DNA of 64,000 bases, from NCBI GenBank assembly GCA_030248135.1, contig JASANC010004978.1, positions 1-64,000 of the forward strand. The letters run 5' to 3'. The notes beneath the pieces are model-generated. The model saw only the letters and a list, made by a program, of their open reading frames with translations, ran no database searches and was not told the DNA's origin. Made by a program: the position numbers and the translations under genes. The stretch is from Theristus sp. LFF4_11 (lineage: Eukaryota; Nematoda; Chromadorea; Monhysterida; Xyalidae). Below are positions 45,991 through 58,673 of the stretch, in pieces (position 1 is the stretch's first letter; every line of letters starts with the position of its first letter).

Positions 45991-46450
45991 TGTTATTGTG
46001 CTGGTGGGTGACGCGCGCTAGTTTGCTTTCACATCTGGCTGTGTGTGTTGCGTTTTTTTACACGAGACTATGGGAAGTGGACACCGATATATTGATGAAT
46101 ACTTTTACGATTCTGCCAGTTCGAATGAGCGTTGATAAAAAAACGGTATGGAGCAGATTGCACTCGGGATACGCACTGACGTTTAAGGAAAAAACGGCCT
46201 GGTGGTGATTGCCGGTTAGTTGACTTTTGAGATCTTGAATTGTCAACGGACAGTTAGTTTTTGTCCATTTGAAGTTCAAAAACAAAGTTGTGAAAAGTCT
46301 CGTTGATGCGCGCATACTTTTGAGACTCGTTGCGAAATATAACAGCAGGGAAGCATGAACTATTTATTCCTTAAATAAGGATCAGCCATTAAAAGCCAGT
46401 TCAGTAATGGAACTGACAGGCGTTTTTGGCGGCGGAGGTAGTTCCCCGAT

Positions 46451-46640
46451 GGGACGGGGGGCGGGGGGGAGGCTAAATTTTCTATTGAGTATTAAAGAAT
46501 GAAATGCTCAAACGCCAAATCAGTCGTAAATACCCATGATAAAATTATACCCGCGGAAACTACCTTCAGGTGTGGAACCGGCCAGCGTTGAAAAGAGTGA
46601 AAAAGGTTAAAGACCAGAGTTAGGTACGGGGGGGGGGGTG
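46451..46640. repeat. Two G-runs, possible G-quadruplex sites
   Basis: GGGACGGGGGGCGGGGGGGA at 46451-46470 and an eleven-G run at about 46628-46638, in otherwise AT-rich intergenic DNA. Confidence 0.6.
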
Positions 46641-46707
46641 GAACCCGCTCTTTTGCTTGAAAAGGATTGCGGGATCATTCAATGTTTACTAATTTTTTCA
46701 AAAGGTT

Positions 46708-46835
46708 ATATTATCATTTTTGGGGGTCTGCGACTCAATGCGTTTATTGCAGACGTCGAAAGGAAACTATTAAGTCTTGATTGAGAAGCGCGCAGTCTTG
46801 AAGCGCCCATTGAGTCTCTGAACCAAAATAAAAAC
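46708..46835. repeat. Short inverted-repeat element related to family F
   Basis: The left end TTTTGGGGGTCTGCGACTCAATG and the right end CATTGAGTCTCTGAACCAAA form an inverted repeat. The motif GACTCAATG with TTTTGGTC is also the left end of the family F copies, so this may be a short deletion derivative. Confidence 0.45.
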
Positions 46836-49800
46836 AACAACAATATTACGTTCTTAGTGACGAAAAATTATATATTTTTTGAAAATTCTCGTTTTTGAGA
46901 GAGTTGGAAGTTCATTCACTCAGCGGATCGGAAACCCTGCAGAGCCAGGCTCGTTCTGTCATCTGTTAATACGCATGGTATGATTAAATTTTTAATTAAA
47001 TTCGACTTAAACTCACAGTGTATACAGCAGCGATTATTTTGGGTCGCAGTACGATCTTTTCGCAAACGTCCTTATATTTGATCTTAATTAGAATCCTCAA
47101 AAAAACAACCACCATAGTTGGCCGACCATAGCTGATCGGTACAGTTCCTCGCCCTTCGCGCTTGTGCTTTTTCCCGGGAATGAGATTTAATTGAAAGCCA
47201 ATGTAAACGTAAACGAGTGGTTTCCCGTGACATTTTTATGCCGAAAAATACTTTTTATTCAAAATTTTTTGTTCAATATTTATCAATGTTCCGCTTCTAT
47301 CTATCAAGCTTCAAAAGAATCTTGATTTGTTTAATAATGACGATATTGTCATTGATGCATCTGTGAGTTGGTTGCCACTGAAGGCAATTGTTTTGAAAGC
47401 TGTTTCTCTGTGCAGATTTTTGAATTTGGAAGTTTTGCATTTGTTTTCATTACGAAGATTTACTGGCACTTTTACCCCTGAACGGAAATATCATTTCAAT
47501 TCAAGCCTGTTACTGTTCGACTCAGAATTTGTGAGAAAGGTAAGTCACAAGGTATTCATGGCGTTTACTCATCAGCAGGTCAACATTGCACTGAATAGTT
47601 TTTTGGTGCAGAAAAATCGTGAATTGTTTTTTAACAGAAAAAATCAAGGGGGTTGTACCCGCCTCCCCGCGCGGAACCTGATCTAAACGGCAAACCAATG
47701 TGTTGTGCACAACACAACAATTTCCACAATTTTGGGATCGAGTGGGGATGTTACGAAAAGTAAAACAGCTTAAAAAACGTCATCAATTAAAAAAGATGAG
47801 TTTTTGAAACTTTTTTTGTCGGTTGCACTGTGTGGATAAATTGGATGAATTTTTGGTTGTAATTTGCAATCTATTCTATTGTAATGATTTTATCTCGAAC
47901 TCAGCTAGCCATTGACTCGTGCTTTGTGCCAATTTTTCTTGATTTCGATATTGAATTGCAGCACAGCTACCTAACCCTTTCCGCTGACACTTTCAAAAAA
48001 GTTTTATCGTTGCCAACCGTGAGTGTGCGTTGAATAAATGGAAATAGTTGCCAGCGCTATGTTGTTTGGCCAATTAGTCGTGAAAACAGCCGTCGCTTTT
48101 GCAAATTTGAGCGCTGAGAAAAGTTAAAAAAAGAGAACAAAGCAGAAAAACGGTATGAAAAATTGACAGTATTTGACATCCTAGGTTTAACAAATAATAC
48201 GTCTTACTTCGTCCAGGCTCGGTACGGTTTAAGACAACTATTTTGTACAGTCAAAGTTATCAGCTGTCCCGGGCTGCTCATTCACGCAGTGACTGATCTG
48301 TCTGTTGAGTGAGACTGTAAAACTGCATACATATTGTGCTGTTTTTTTTGTTTATATCAATACCGTATTGTAAATTACAGCATGGCCGAATAAATGAGGC
48401 AGTCCATCAAGGCGGGATTAGTCGCTGACTAGGAGTTGTCTTTTTCAAAAATGCCAACATAATTTCCAATCATGTGTGCAAGGGAGAAAGAATGAACAGA
48501 ATAATACGGATAATCCATTAGTTTAAAAAAACGCGTCAAATTTGGCATACAATTTGGTTTGTGAACTTCTTTTTCTTTCATTCAAAATTCGCGCGCTCCT
48601 TGCACCCTGAAAAAAACTGCCATGTTTAATCGGCTATACTGTACACAATACGTAAAGTGGTGTTGTTTGAACACTGATTTATAAAATGTATGTAACCGAC
48701 GTGGGCAAGTGTTGGATAACAAGAGTTCGTTGTTTGTTCAATCGTTTCAAAGATTTATCGCTTCAGTTTCAAAATAATTTCGTATTGCCAATAAGAACCG
48801 TCCCTTATGGTGGCAACCGTATGGGAGATCACGCAACTTATGGGACAAATGCGTTCAGTAGACGTTCTCAGTGAAACTGGTGCACGGAGCTGAAAAAAAC
48901 TGCGCGGTGTTCCGGTTTATAGGAGGCAGATCGCCAGTCAAGGTTGTCTCGTCAGTTTCGCGTGCACAGGAGAAAAAAATGTTGTCCTGTTGCATTCTAC
49001 TCCAATTGAGTTTGTTTTTTTTGGCGCAACCGTTGTGTTTTAGACTTTTCGGGTTTTTTTGTTGCTGTTGCTTTATTGGTACGGTCCATCTGATTCTACC
49101 ATGGCATCGCATGTGTCTGTTGCCATTTCGCTGCCGGTAATTATTATAGTGTACCAAATCAGATAACGCGAGTTTGTTTTCTCAGTGTCGGTTTGTTATT
49201 AAAAGTATCTAAAACAGCGTTGATTGCGCGAGACAACACGACTGGGGACATTTGTAAGTTTCCCACGATTTTCGCATGGAATTCCAGAAATTATCTTACA
49301 ACTCCTTCTGTCGTTACGAATTCAACTATTCTACGTTAACTGCTCGCTACAAACCGCACAAACCACGCAGACAGACGGTAACGCACGTACTCACTGTTCA
49401 GCTACAGTATGCAATGTGAATGGCAAACAGTGGGCAAGCCAGAGCAAGCGATCAACCAGGTGACAGATATGGTACTACTGTGCGGCCGCCCAGGGGCAGA
49501 GTGTTGCCAGTTTTGTTGCGTATCGGGGACCATATAAGTCGTATCGAATGCGTGTGCGTGGCGTTTCTAGGTATACGTTCCCTCGCGTGTGTTGTTGTTA
49601 CTACCAACGTACATGTGTACGTAGACACCGTGAAACTAGCAGACACACACACACCCGAGAGCAGCAATGGGACGTGCAGAGTGTGGCACAGTGAACGATC
49701 GTTCGTTCGTGCAGACCACAGCGAACGGCCAGTTGCCGCCAGTGACGATGCGTCCGTGTGTTTGTAGTTTTGTTGTGCTGTTTTCCGCAGCGCTTGTAAA

Positions 49801-49929
49801 CACACACCACACCCGTGCGTCCACAAACGGTTGTGCACGTGTGTAGTAGTCGATGCCTGTTATTGTGTGTTTAGGCATTTTGCAGTGCGCATAGAGCCGC
49901 AGTTGTGTGTATTAACTTGTGGCAGTTAA

Positions 49930-50119
49930 TACAGGGTGGTTCACCATTTGTTTTTTTTTCATATGATAGTCGCAATGCATTCTGAAGGTCTGAATTTTTC
50001 ATGTAGGTTGATTTCGCAGCGCATTTTTCAAAAAAATAGTGTGAAGAGAAGTTTTCCTGCTAAACTATAACTCAATATTTTCATTCTGTGGGACTTGCAT
50101 TTTTCACGACCACCCTGTA
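49930..50119. mobile_element. MITE with TACAGGGTGGT ends
   Basis: The left end TACAGGGTGGTTCACC and the right end ACGACCACCCTGTA are inverted repeats that begin and end in TA. About 190 bases long with no open frame. This end type is common among mariner-derived elements. Confidence 0.7.
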
Positions 50120-50803
50120 TCAGTACGTTCAACACAGTACTCGCAGACGCAACATTACGCTGTGTAAGACATGTCCGCGTGTTGCTCGATGAAAATATCG
50201 ACAAAAATCCAGACACGTAGTGGAGCAGTTGTGTATTTGCAATGTTGTAGTGCGTGTGTGTGGTTTGGTGCCATGCTCATGCTGGGGACAACGCTATGCA
50301 TACCGGCCTTGACAGTGCAGGCAACTTGTCCCATTTGTGATCGTGTTCCGTACTTCACGCTAATCATTCGCAAATATTTTTGAAAAAAACGGCCATGTGG
50401 GTTCTGACTGTTTGATTAGTTCTTAAAGTGTTTCATTTTGAGTAAAATTCTAGTAAGTTTGGTGTTGTTTTGTTCAAGGAATGCGACCGAATTTATGAAA
50501 TCCAACTTCTGGGTAGACTGGTTAGTGTGAGTCTTTTTGACATTTCAACGGAGTCACACATTCGCGCGCTTGTGTCGGACGTGTGTGCGTGCGTGTTTTC
50601 TATCTCGCGTGCGTTTTCGTCTTCGTTCGTTAGTTTTATGCTCCTGTTATTATTGTGTATCTTGAACCACTGCCAAATGTTTCAACTCTTTTACTGTTGT
50701 TTTCGTTTGGTTCCTGATTTTGTTTTTCTTTTGGATACCTTGATATTTATTGGACCCGCAGTTTTTTCAGATAATAACAAAATATAATAATAACACCATT
50801 ATC

Positions 50804-52997
50804 ATGTCGGATTCTGATTCTGGAAAAGGCAATGTATTTTCAGCGGAAAGAATTTTGAAGGAGCGAACACGAAAGGTGGGTGTTTTTTGAAAATTCTTGC
50901 CTTTTCAAATTTGATTCAACGCAAAATGAATGGTAATTTTGTAACAGGGAAGCGTGCGTAATACAGTTCTGGATTTCGTCTTAGCTTTTGTCATTTTTTC
51001 AACATTTTTGGCTCGACATGCTCTGGAGTTTTTATTTTGCGTTGGTCCAGTAAAAAAGAGAATATTTTTACTTCGTTATTATTTCCACAGATGTAATTAA
51101 AAATTTTCAATGAAGATATTCATAAATTCTGCAATTTCGTTTACAGGGTGTCACCGAATACTTGATCAAATGGAAAGACTGGGGACCTCGATTCAATTCA
51201 TGGGAACCACGAGAGAACATTTTGGACCCAGCGTTGTTACAAGATTTCAATGAAAGGTTAGTGAAATTTAGGTTTTCCGTACAGGCTGAGCATGTGGAAT
51301 TCGGGGTTGCCGGTGCTGCTACCACAGTTGCACTTGCAGTTCGACGCAATCTTCGGCACAAACTTTTAAAAAGATCCCAACAATGCGAACATCGTGACAC
51401 TGTGGGTACTTCGATGTTTTTGGTGTTTTAAATTTAGCATGGTTCGCATTTTGAGAGCATTCGAAAGAAAAGAGCAGCACTGACTTGATTCCGGCAACCT
51501 GTCTTGCTTTTGCGTTGTCCTTTTCACCGCTTTGTTTGTTGTTTTGTTTTGTTTTGTTTTGTCGCTTTTGGCGCGGGATTTGTTTATTTTAAGTAGAGAT
51601 TAAGAAGTCATCGGAAATTGTTGCTAAATCTCAAGTGGGACTCGATCAAAGAACTCTAGTCTGGCGGTCCAGTGTCATTCGTCCATTTTACTCAGTTTGT
51701 TCCCATTTTCATTTCGTTGCGCTGCAGACGCGCCAAACGCCAGCAACGCAAGCGGAGTGGCGGCGCGCGGAGAACGGCGGCACGACGCTCATCGGCCGGC
51801 ACACGTGCGTCGCCGCGGCATTCGGCGGCCAAGAAAACGAAATTGGATGATGGAGGGGAAGAACAAGCAGAGGATGATGATGATGAGGCTGACGAGGAGG
51901 AGCACGACGATGAGCCTGAGGAGGCTGAGGACGCTGACGCTGAGAAAAGCACCGAAAAGATTGATGCAAACGAGCAGAACGGACAACGCCACGACGCAGC
52001 GTCGACCAGCGCACACTTGACGCCCGAGAAACAACAATCAGCCACTACTGCCGAAAAGGTAATAATTTAGAATTTAGTCACCCTCGTGGCCTGGTGGTAG
52101 TGCGTTAGACTACAGTCTGTGCGCTCGGGGATCGAGCCCCGCCGAGAGGTGTATAAACACTTAATGACAGAGAAAACTCGATAGGTGCCCTACTCAATGG
52201 CGTTCTGTACGCTTCTCTGGGTTAGCGCTGGCTGAAAACATCGCCTAAAAATTACAACAAACAACAAAACAAATGTACAGACTCCATGTACGTACAAACA
52301 TGTGATTTGGCCCTTCGACTCACCGCACCAAATCAATTTTTAGATGGATGGAGAGCGTTGCGGTTCATTTTTTGTTTTACCCTTTTCATCCCCTGGTAGC
52401 ACAATATTATCGCTTCAGAAAGTTTCACGCTCTGGAAAAAGTCGCACGGTTAAAGCATAAAAAAAACAGAATCTTCAAGGCATCCGACACCAGCAGACTC
52501 CGACAGACTCTTCGGATGATAATTCTTTGCAGGACACTGCCGAAGTGCCATCTGATGCGGCGAAAAAACCGCTGCCAACAGGGTCGTGCGAGCCGGAGCA
52601 GCAGTCCTCCGACGACACAACGGACGGCAAAGTGTTTGCCAACTCAGCCGCTGCTGACGCCACCGAAGATGACGATGACGCTGACGCAGTCGAACGCAAC
52701 ACTGCCGCCGTTGAACCGGCACCGAAAGCGGCCGCAGCCACCAGCAGTCTCGTGAGCACACAGCCGCAAATGGTGAACATGGGCGGCGAGCCGGACGAGC
52801 CGGAGCACCAGCAGGCGCTCGCTGATTGGTCGCAGCCAGCCAATCAGCAGCCGATCGTGTACGAGTCGACGTCGTCGTCTCAGATGACCGCCGTCAACGC
52901 GGACGCCACTGAGACGTTCACGTATCAGACACACAGTACGATCACCGAAGTGACGACCGGCCAGGGCGCAGCGTTGTTCAGTGAGCACACGAGATAA
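50804..52997 (+). CDS. Polycomb (Pc)/CBX-like chromodomain protein
   Basis: Exons 50804-50875, 51147-51256, 51728-52058 and about 52533-52997 join in frame to about 325 residues. The last exon may begin earlier (52468 or 52482), adding an acidic Ser/Asp stretch. Residues 10-60 are a chromodomain with its aromatic cage: VFSAERILKERTRKG, EYLIKWKDWGPRFNSWEP, NILDPALLQDFNER. The NILDPALL segment after the WEP motif is the Pc/CBX pattern rather than HP1, and no chromoshadow domain is seen. A basic RAKRQQRKRSGGARR segment follows, then a long Asp/Glu-rich stretch and a disordered tail. The end (THSTITEVTTGQGAALF) loosely recalls the Pc box that binds RING1. Pc reads H3K27me3 within PRC1. The PCGF partner lies head to head on the left. 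Confidence 0.85.
52078..52262 (+). mobile_element. tRNA-derived SINE, family C copy 3 (full length)
   Basis: Most complete copy: head TCACCCTCGTGGCCTGGTGG...TAGTGCGTTAGAC, B box GGGGATCGAGCCCCGCC, body ACTCGATAGGTGCCCTACTC and GGCGTTCTGTACGCTTCTC, and tail AACATCGCCTAAAAATTACA followed by ACAACAAACAACAAAAC. It lies in intron 3 of the CBX-like gene. Confidence 0.85.
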
Positions 52998-53153
52998 CTG
53001 AGCGATTGGTGGCGGTGGTTTTTCTCGTTGTAACGTGTTCACTTTGATGTGTTTGTTCGATTTGTTTGTTTGTATTCAATTTGGATTTTAGCCCAGTCAA
53101 AGCATCTTGAAATGGTTTTGCTTCGACGTAAATTGGATACAAACAAAAACAGC

Positions 53154-53602
53154 TACCGTATTACCCCCATCAAACCCCCCACCATTAATCCCCCCCACCA
53201 GAAAACCCCCACCCAGCGACAAGTTTCCGAATAATCCCCCCACAAATAATTCGCCATGGGGGTTAATTGAGCATTTGTTTGAAACATATACCCAGCGAAT
53301 TCAGTGGCTGAATGCAGTGACATTGGTGAAATTGTGCTACCAAAGGCCCCAAAGGGATGAGTTAATGATAATTCCATTACAAAAGGCTGTTACAAAAAAA
53401 AATCTCTGTGAAAAGTAGAAGTTTCTGCGACTTTCTTGCCTGCCATGCAAGGTATTTTTGCCATTTTTCAACAAACCCCCACCCCTAGAATTTGTTTGTA
53501 AATAACCCCCTACCAATAATCCCCCCCCACCAATAAACCCTCACCCCTAAAAGTCGCTGACGTATTAATCCCCCATGGGGGTTTATTGGGGGTAATACGG
53601 TA
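53154..53602. mobile_element. Non-autonomous DNA transposon with TACCGTATTACCCCC ends
   Basis: The left end TACCGTATTACCCCCATCAA and the right end TTATTGGGGGTAATACGGTA are inverted repeats bounded by TA. Inside each end are C-rich subterminal blocks (AATCCCCCC, ACCCCCAC) in several copies. There is no transposase frame in 449 bases. TA boundaries and CCGTATT ends suggest a pogo/Tigger or other Tc1-mariner type. Confidence 0.8.
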
Positions 53603-56120
53603 TGCTGTTTGTAGAAAACGCTTGGATAGGGATTTTAAGGCTAAAATTGTGCACTTGGATGGCAAAACGCTGGACACACGGAGTATGGTTTTTTCTGCCT
53701 ACTGCATCGACTCTCAACGCGGTGTCTTTATTGTGAGGATTATTATCTGGATACAATGACGGGTGGGAAGTCGGAACAGGGGGTTTGGAACAATACCCGT
53801 GATGATTGAGCCTAACCAAATTATAAAGCCGAAATTTCAATACCGTAGAAATCATGTTACTTCTTGTGGCAGTGCTTTTGGCATTCGGTGGTGTGTGTTG
53901 TTTCACTGTTTGCGAAAGTGTTTTGGCCAAATTTTCTGTTGTCTGGGCTGTTTTGTGCACCGAGCTGTGCGGATGACTGTCGCTAAATGTTTGTAGCATA
54001 AATGATTTGAATTTATGATGCCGCAGTAGTTCTGTAATTTGGAATTTTAAAGCTGTTGAACAAAACGTTTTTAAACCAGATGTTGAAATAGAATGAATGT
54101 TTCCAAAGTTTAGCATTGAATGAATTCATTGGGTTCAGTTGTGCAGGGCGTTTTTTTGTGTCGATTGATTTGTTTCTATGAACGTTTTGGGCTATCAGAG
54201 TTTTTGTCCAATCATGATTTGTTACATTTTTCTCTTCATGTTGTGCAAGTGTTGCTACTTCAACTCGAAAAGTTCGTTGCCTGTGTGCAACAATTTTTCA
54301 GGTAGCAAATTTCACATATTCGTGCCACCAATTAAATCCACATTTTGTATTTGTACCACACATTGTACAACCAAGTCTTCATTTTAACAAACAATGCCCA
54401 ATTTTTAGCTGTACAAGCTGCAATTCAAATTTTTGTTTTGAATTTTGAGTGACATTGTTGTAATGTTTTCTGTTTTTTTCTTCTCAAGTGGTTAGTGCTT
54501 GAATGTAATGTTGGTATGAAAATCAAAGTTTTTACTTTTTATTTTGTATTTGGCAGATTGTATCACCGCAAATATTCGAAACATTTCTCAAATGAAAACA
54601 AATCGCAGACGCAAATTCAGTTTTATGGCCCACATTTGTTTGAAAAAAACGCAAAAATTGAGAAGAATATGTCACATGAAGAATAATGGAAACAAATGAA
54701 TTGAAATGAATATGAAACGCAATGACAAAGTGACACACGCACAATGAAATCAAATCATATTTTCAGTTGTCATGTACACAAGAAAATAAATTAAAAACAA
54801 ATGCAGAAATCAAGAACTGCCTGGTGCGCGTTGAAATCACGAATATTTCGTTGCCACTGCGATCTCTGAGACGAATACTCAAATCTCATTTGTCATCTGT
54901 GCCAAGTTGCCCAGCGTGAATCCACAATTGAATTGACAAATGTTACACATCCATTTTATGCTAAACCCACTAGTTATTTTTACTTGTTTGAAAGAGAGAA
55001 CTTCTGTGTTTTTTGGCAAGTTTTCTCAAATAATCACTGAAGTGATCACTAATTTTTATTGTTGACTTCTTTGTGACCTGTCATTATTGTCATGTCAGCA
55101 ATTTGTTTTATGTGTGCCAAGTTGGGACACATTTTCATTCTTCGAAACGAGCGTTTCGGTTGCTTTTGTTGATGTAAAAAAATGGTTGCTCTTTCAGGAA
55201 AAGGTGTTGAGCAATGAACTAGTTCCTAACGTCTTATCTGATATCTGATAACCAACGCCATGTTTTAAAATTTGCAAAAAAAAGTTTATTAGTTAATTCT
55301 CGGTTTTGTCCGAGTTTGTTTTGTTTGGCATTGCAAGGCTGAAATTATTTCACGTACAATGGATGCCAAAAAATGCACGCTCCATTTTTGGACAAAACCG
55401 GATACGACAACAGTGTTACATTGTATTTGTATCCGCAAGCGTTTTTTCGTTGTTCACCAACACCAATTCAAAATATGGAATTTAGAAATTTACTATCAAC
55501 TACATGACTTGCTGATGCTTCGTTCAATAATATTTTCTAAATAAGCACTTCTTTATAAAATGGCTGCGCAGTATTGAATTCGCTCTAAATTAGGTTATGT
55601 TGCGTGAATGAGGCCCACAAATCGAGTGAAAGATTGACGCAAAGCTAAATTTTTCAGTTTACAAACTTGCTGAACCAACACGTCATGTAAATTTGTATAA
55701 GATGCGTGGCCTGGGTAATTTGTGGGATTATTTATTCAAATCTCACTTTGTATTCGGGTTTATATTTACATTCTTGTCACACTGTCGTTGTTTGTTTACC
55801 TAGACGCTTTGAATTGTCAATGTTAGGCGTGGCATGAACGTTTGACCGGGCGTTTCATTGTTTCCTTCCACTGTTCAGCAAAAAAAAGTGAACGCCGTTT
55901 TTTTTGTTCTGAATCGTTTGCAATTATGATTGTGCACATTAGAAGATAAAAAAGCCCGCGCCGAAAACTACGGCAAAAATTTGAAACTCAATTGGACCTT
56001 TAGTACCCTATTTGTTAGTTACATTGTACTTCAAATTTAAACAGTGGGTTTTTAGACATAAAATTTTAAAAACACGCTTTCTGCCTCAAACAGAGAGTTC
56101 AAAGTTTGAACTTCTTGGTA

Positions 56121-56212
56121 AAGGGGCATTCATGAAGCAGTGTTTAGTGACCGCGTAACTATGTTTCGACACAGCTACGCGTCACTAAATAATTCTTCAT
56201 GAATGCGCCTTA
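56121..56212. mobile_element. Short palindromic MITE, family B copy 2
   Basis: AAGGGGCATTCATGAAGCAG at left and CTTCATGAATGCGCCTT at right, with inner GTTTAGTGACCGCG and CGCGTCACTAAAT. The centre CTATGTTTCGACACAGCTA is shared with copy 4. Confidence 0.85.
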
Positions 56213-58673
56213 AATTTCAGTTACCGTTTGAAACACGATTTTCCTTCGGCCCGCTGCGTTTTTCTCGAACCTGAAAAAACTCCGCCCATCTTGTTATTTC
56301 AATTTCTGATTCATGTTTGTCCTTCATCGTATAGCAAGAATGATAGAGCCAGCGCATTGAACGCCAACTTGGTGATAAAAGCAATCTGAATTTCCCGATT
56401 TTTTCATTCTGTGTTCAAATTTAGCCACTGGCCATTTATTTGAAGATTCCATTTCCACTGCGTTGCCCACCGCTCATTTTGTGTGTGGCCAGACCACCAC
56501 AATACAGCTATACGCACATGTTTCAGCACGTTGTTATATCTGCATCCATTTGCAGCCCGTTTGGCGTCACGGTCTGAATGCGCTTACACCACACACACGC
56601 GTGCGTGTCTGTCAATACGTGCATTTGCGGTACTGTGATAGTTTGGCACGCGCTTTTGACACGTGCAATAAACATGTGTGCTTTGATTTCAGATTTTTTG
56701 TGAAAAATTTTATTTATTTTATATTCGCATGGGCATGAAAAGATTCGATTTTTACGCAGTTTGGTTGTTTGGTCAGATTTTTTTGTCTGCTAAATGCACA
56801 ATGCATACTGATAAGCAAAAACTCTTCCTGTTTTATGAATGTTATTGTTGTGATTGTCATTGAGTGTTTGAAAGCGGTGAAGTGCCCCGTACAACCCTCA
56901 CTAGTGAGACTAACTGGTATGCAACAGTGCATTTATGCCGTGTACCAACCGACGTGGAAGTTGCCCGTTGCCAAACCAAACTGTTCTGTCCAACAGGTTT
57001 TGGCACGCCATAAAACCGGCTTGGTGTCTGTCGATAATGATTGATTTTCATTTCAGCATTGTTGTTGATCGATCATAGAAATCGGAGACCCACTGAAAGT
57101 AATCATTTTGTTTGAAATATGCGCATCACCGTGAGCATGAATGCGCACGAATTTGCAGAGTTTATGACATGGAGAAGTGCTTCCATGCAACCTTTAGCAC
57201 TGAAGGTTTTTTGTCCATTGTAATAACAGGTTATGTAGTCTTTTTGACATATGTCATGTTGAAACAGTTTTGATAAGTTTTTTTTTCTCTATTTTATAAA
57301 CGGTAAAACACCCAAATCCACTGAAGTTTGATTGTTTATTTTTGTAAGTTGTACCAGCAACGCTCAAATTCGCCTCTTCGTATTTCCGCAACGGTCACAA
57401 CGACTGGTGATCGTTTTGTAGGGCAAAAAAATGTGTTGCGCCTGTCGGATTACTGTCGTCCGTTTTGCTGTTGTCGGTTGTGTATGAAGGTTAATTGAGA
57501 CATCAAACTCACGTGTGTGTCATGTCAGGTGCACACATTTCTGCCATGTGCCGAGAATTAGCGGTGTAGTCTACATAAGTTGCTGGATTTAAAAGCAGCT
57601 CGCGCACGTGTATACACAGGTACTTTGTTTCGTAATAATGTCAGCTGGAATTACCTCAGATCACAGAATCACGCAATCTAGGCCCACCACACCGCCTGCT
57701 TTGAACGTGTCCCTGAGTTCGGCTTTATACTTACATTGAAATCGTTCCCTGAATATTTGTCTGACCATGGAATGCGAGATTAAAATGAGAAAAACAACCG
57801 TATTGGGAAATTTGCTTCGATTAGGGCAAAAGTAAGCTGATTTTCAGCACTACTGTTGCGTCATGCGCCCAACAGCACCAGTCGTTTGAGCACATGCACA
57901 CGTGTGAACATTGCCAAAAGTCTCCGCTGATGCACTGCGAGTATTTTAACGCGAACAATGTCATTTTATTAGAATATGTCAAGTCGAGCGCGCGTGTGAT
58001 GACGATTAAACGCACCACCGACCCCCCTATAATCTCACGCCAAAACGCCGCATTCGGAATGCGCGAGGAGGTGGAGGCGCGCAGGCTGGTTTTGCGCGAA
58101 TCCGCCGCGCAACTCGCGTCTCACAATGGAGGGCGGGTGACCTCGTTTTTGTCGCTACGCGCATTTTTGACACATCCGACAGCCGCGCGCGCCACCCTCG
58201 CCCGTGATCTTGTCAGTGCTCGCATTTCATATGTTGCTGTTGAGGTGTGTCATGTGTGTGCGTGTGAGTGTGATTGTTGCGTTTTCTGTGTTGTTCTTGT
58301 TGGACACTGAATTTTTATAACACACCATTCGTGGTCTCGTATGTCGTGGCGAAAAACTATACACTGAATTCATTTAAAATAATATTCACTTGCACTGTTC
58401 TGTATTCGTTTCTTTTTCTTTTGTCGCATGCAAAGTGCCACTATGAGTTTATTCCAGCGTGACGTGACGTGATGCCAGCGCTTCACACTCGAAAGCCTAA
58501 ATATGGTTGAATACACTGTTGCGCGAGAACTGAGCTTCAAGATGACGTGATGCGCTGACCAGTTATGACGGCTGAGTAGCGGAACCTCTGGTCACAGTTG
58601 GCGCGGACGCAGGTGTGCCAGAAACACCGGGACCGATCAAAGCTACTGGGACTGTCGTCGCCAGCGCGCTGCC

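Larger units (their letters stand above)
39967..50803. other. 10.8-kb gene-free interval between PCGF and CBX genes
   Basis: The two flanking genes read away from this interval, so both promoters and any untranslated first exons must lie here or in their 5' leaders. It contains a family D SINE (41520), family F repeats (42651, 46708), a CA/CAA-rich zone (44.2-46.0 kb) and a TIR element (49930). A GC-richer patch at 43550-43870 could be a promoter. At 50761-50770 GTTTTTTCAG sits 33 bases before the CBX start and looks like a splice acceptor for a leader exon or spliced leader. Short open frames are present but none resembles a protein family. Confidence 0.55.
52998..58673. other. Gene-free interval between CBX and PTR genes
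   Basis: About 5.7 kb of AT-rich DNA. It contains the inverted-repeat element at 53154-53602 and a family B MITE at 56121. A GC-richer patch at 58000-58250 may belong to the PTR promoter. The open frame at 57894-58310 crosses that patch but resembles nothing. No exon, RNA gene or tandem array was recognised in the rest. Confidence 0.5.

Noticed and set aside
52078..52145. Possible tRNA gene on the plus strand
   Set aside because: The same sequence recurs at 18649, 36018 and 61940 with a common body and CAA tail; a SINE explains it.
57894..58310. 138-residue plus-strand open frame in a GC-rich patch
   Set aside because: No family resemblance, low-complexity Cys/Val end, and no convincing splice context; more likely promoter sequence of the PTR gene.
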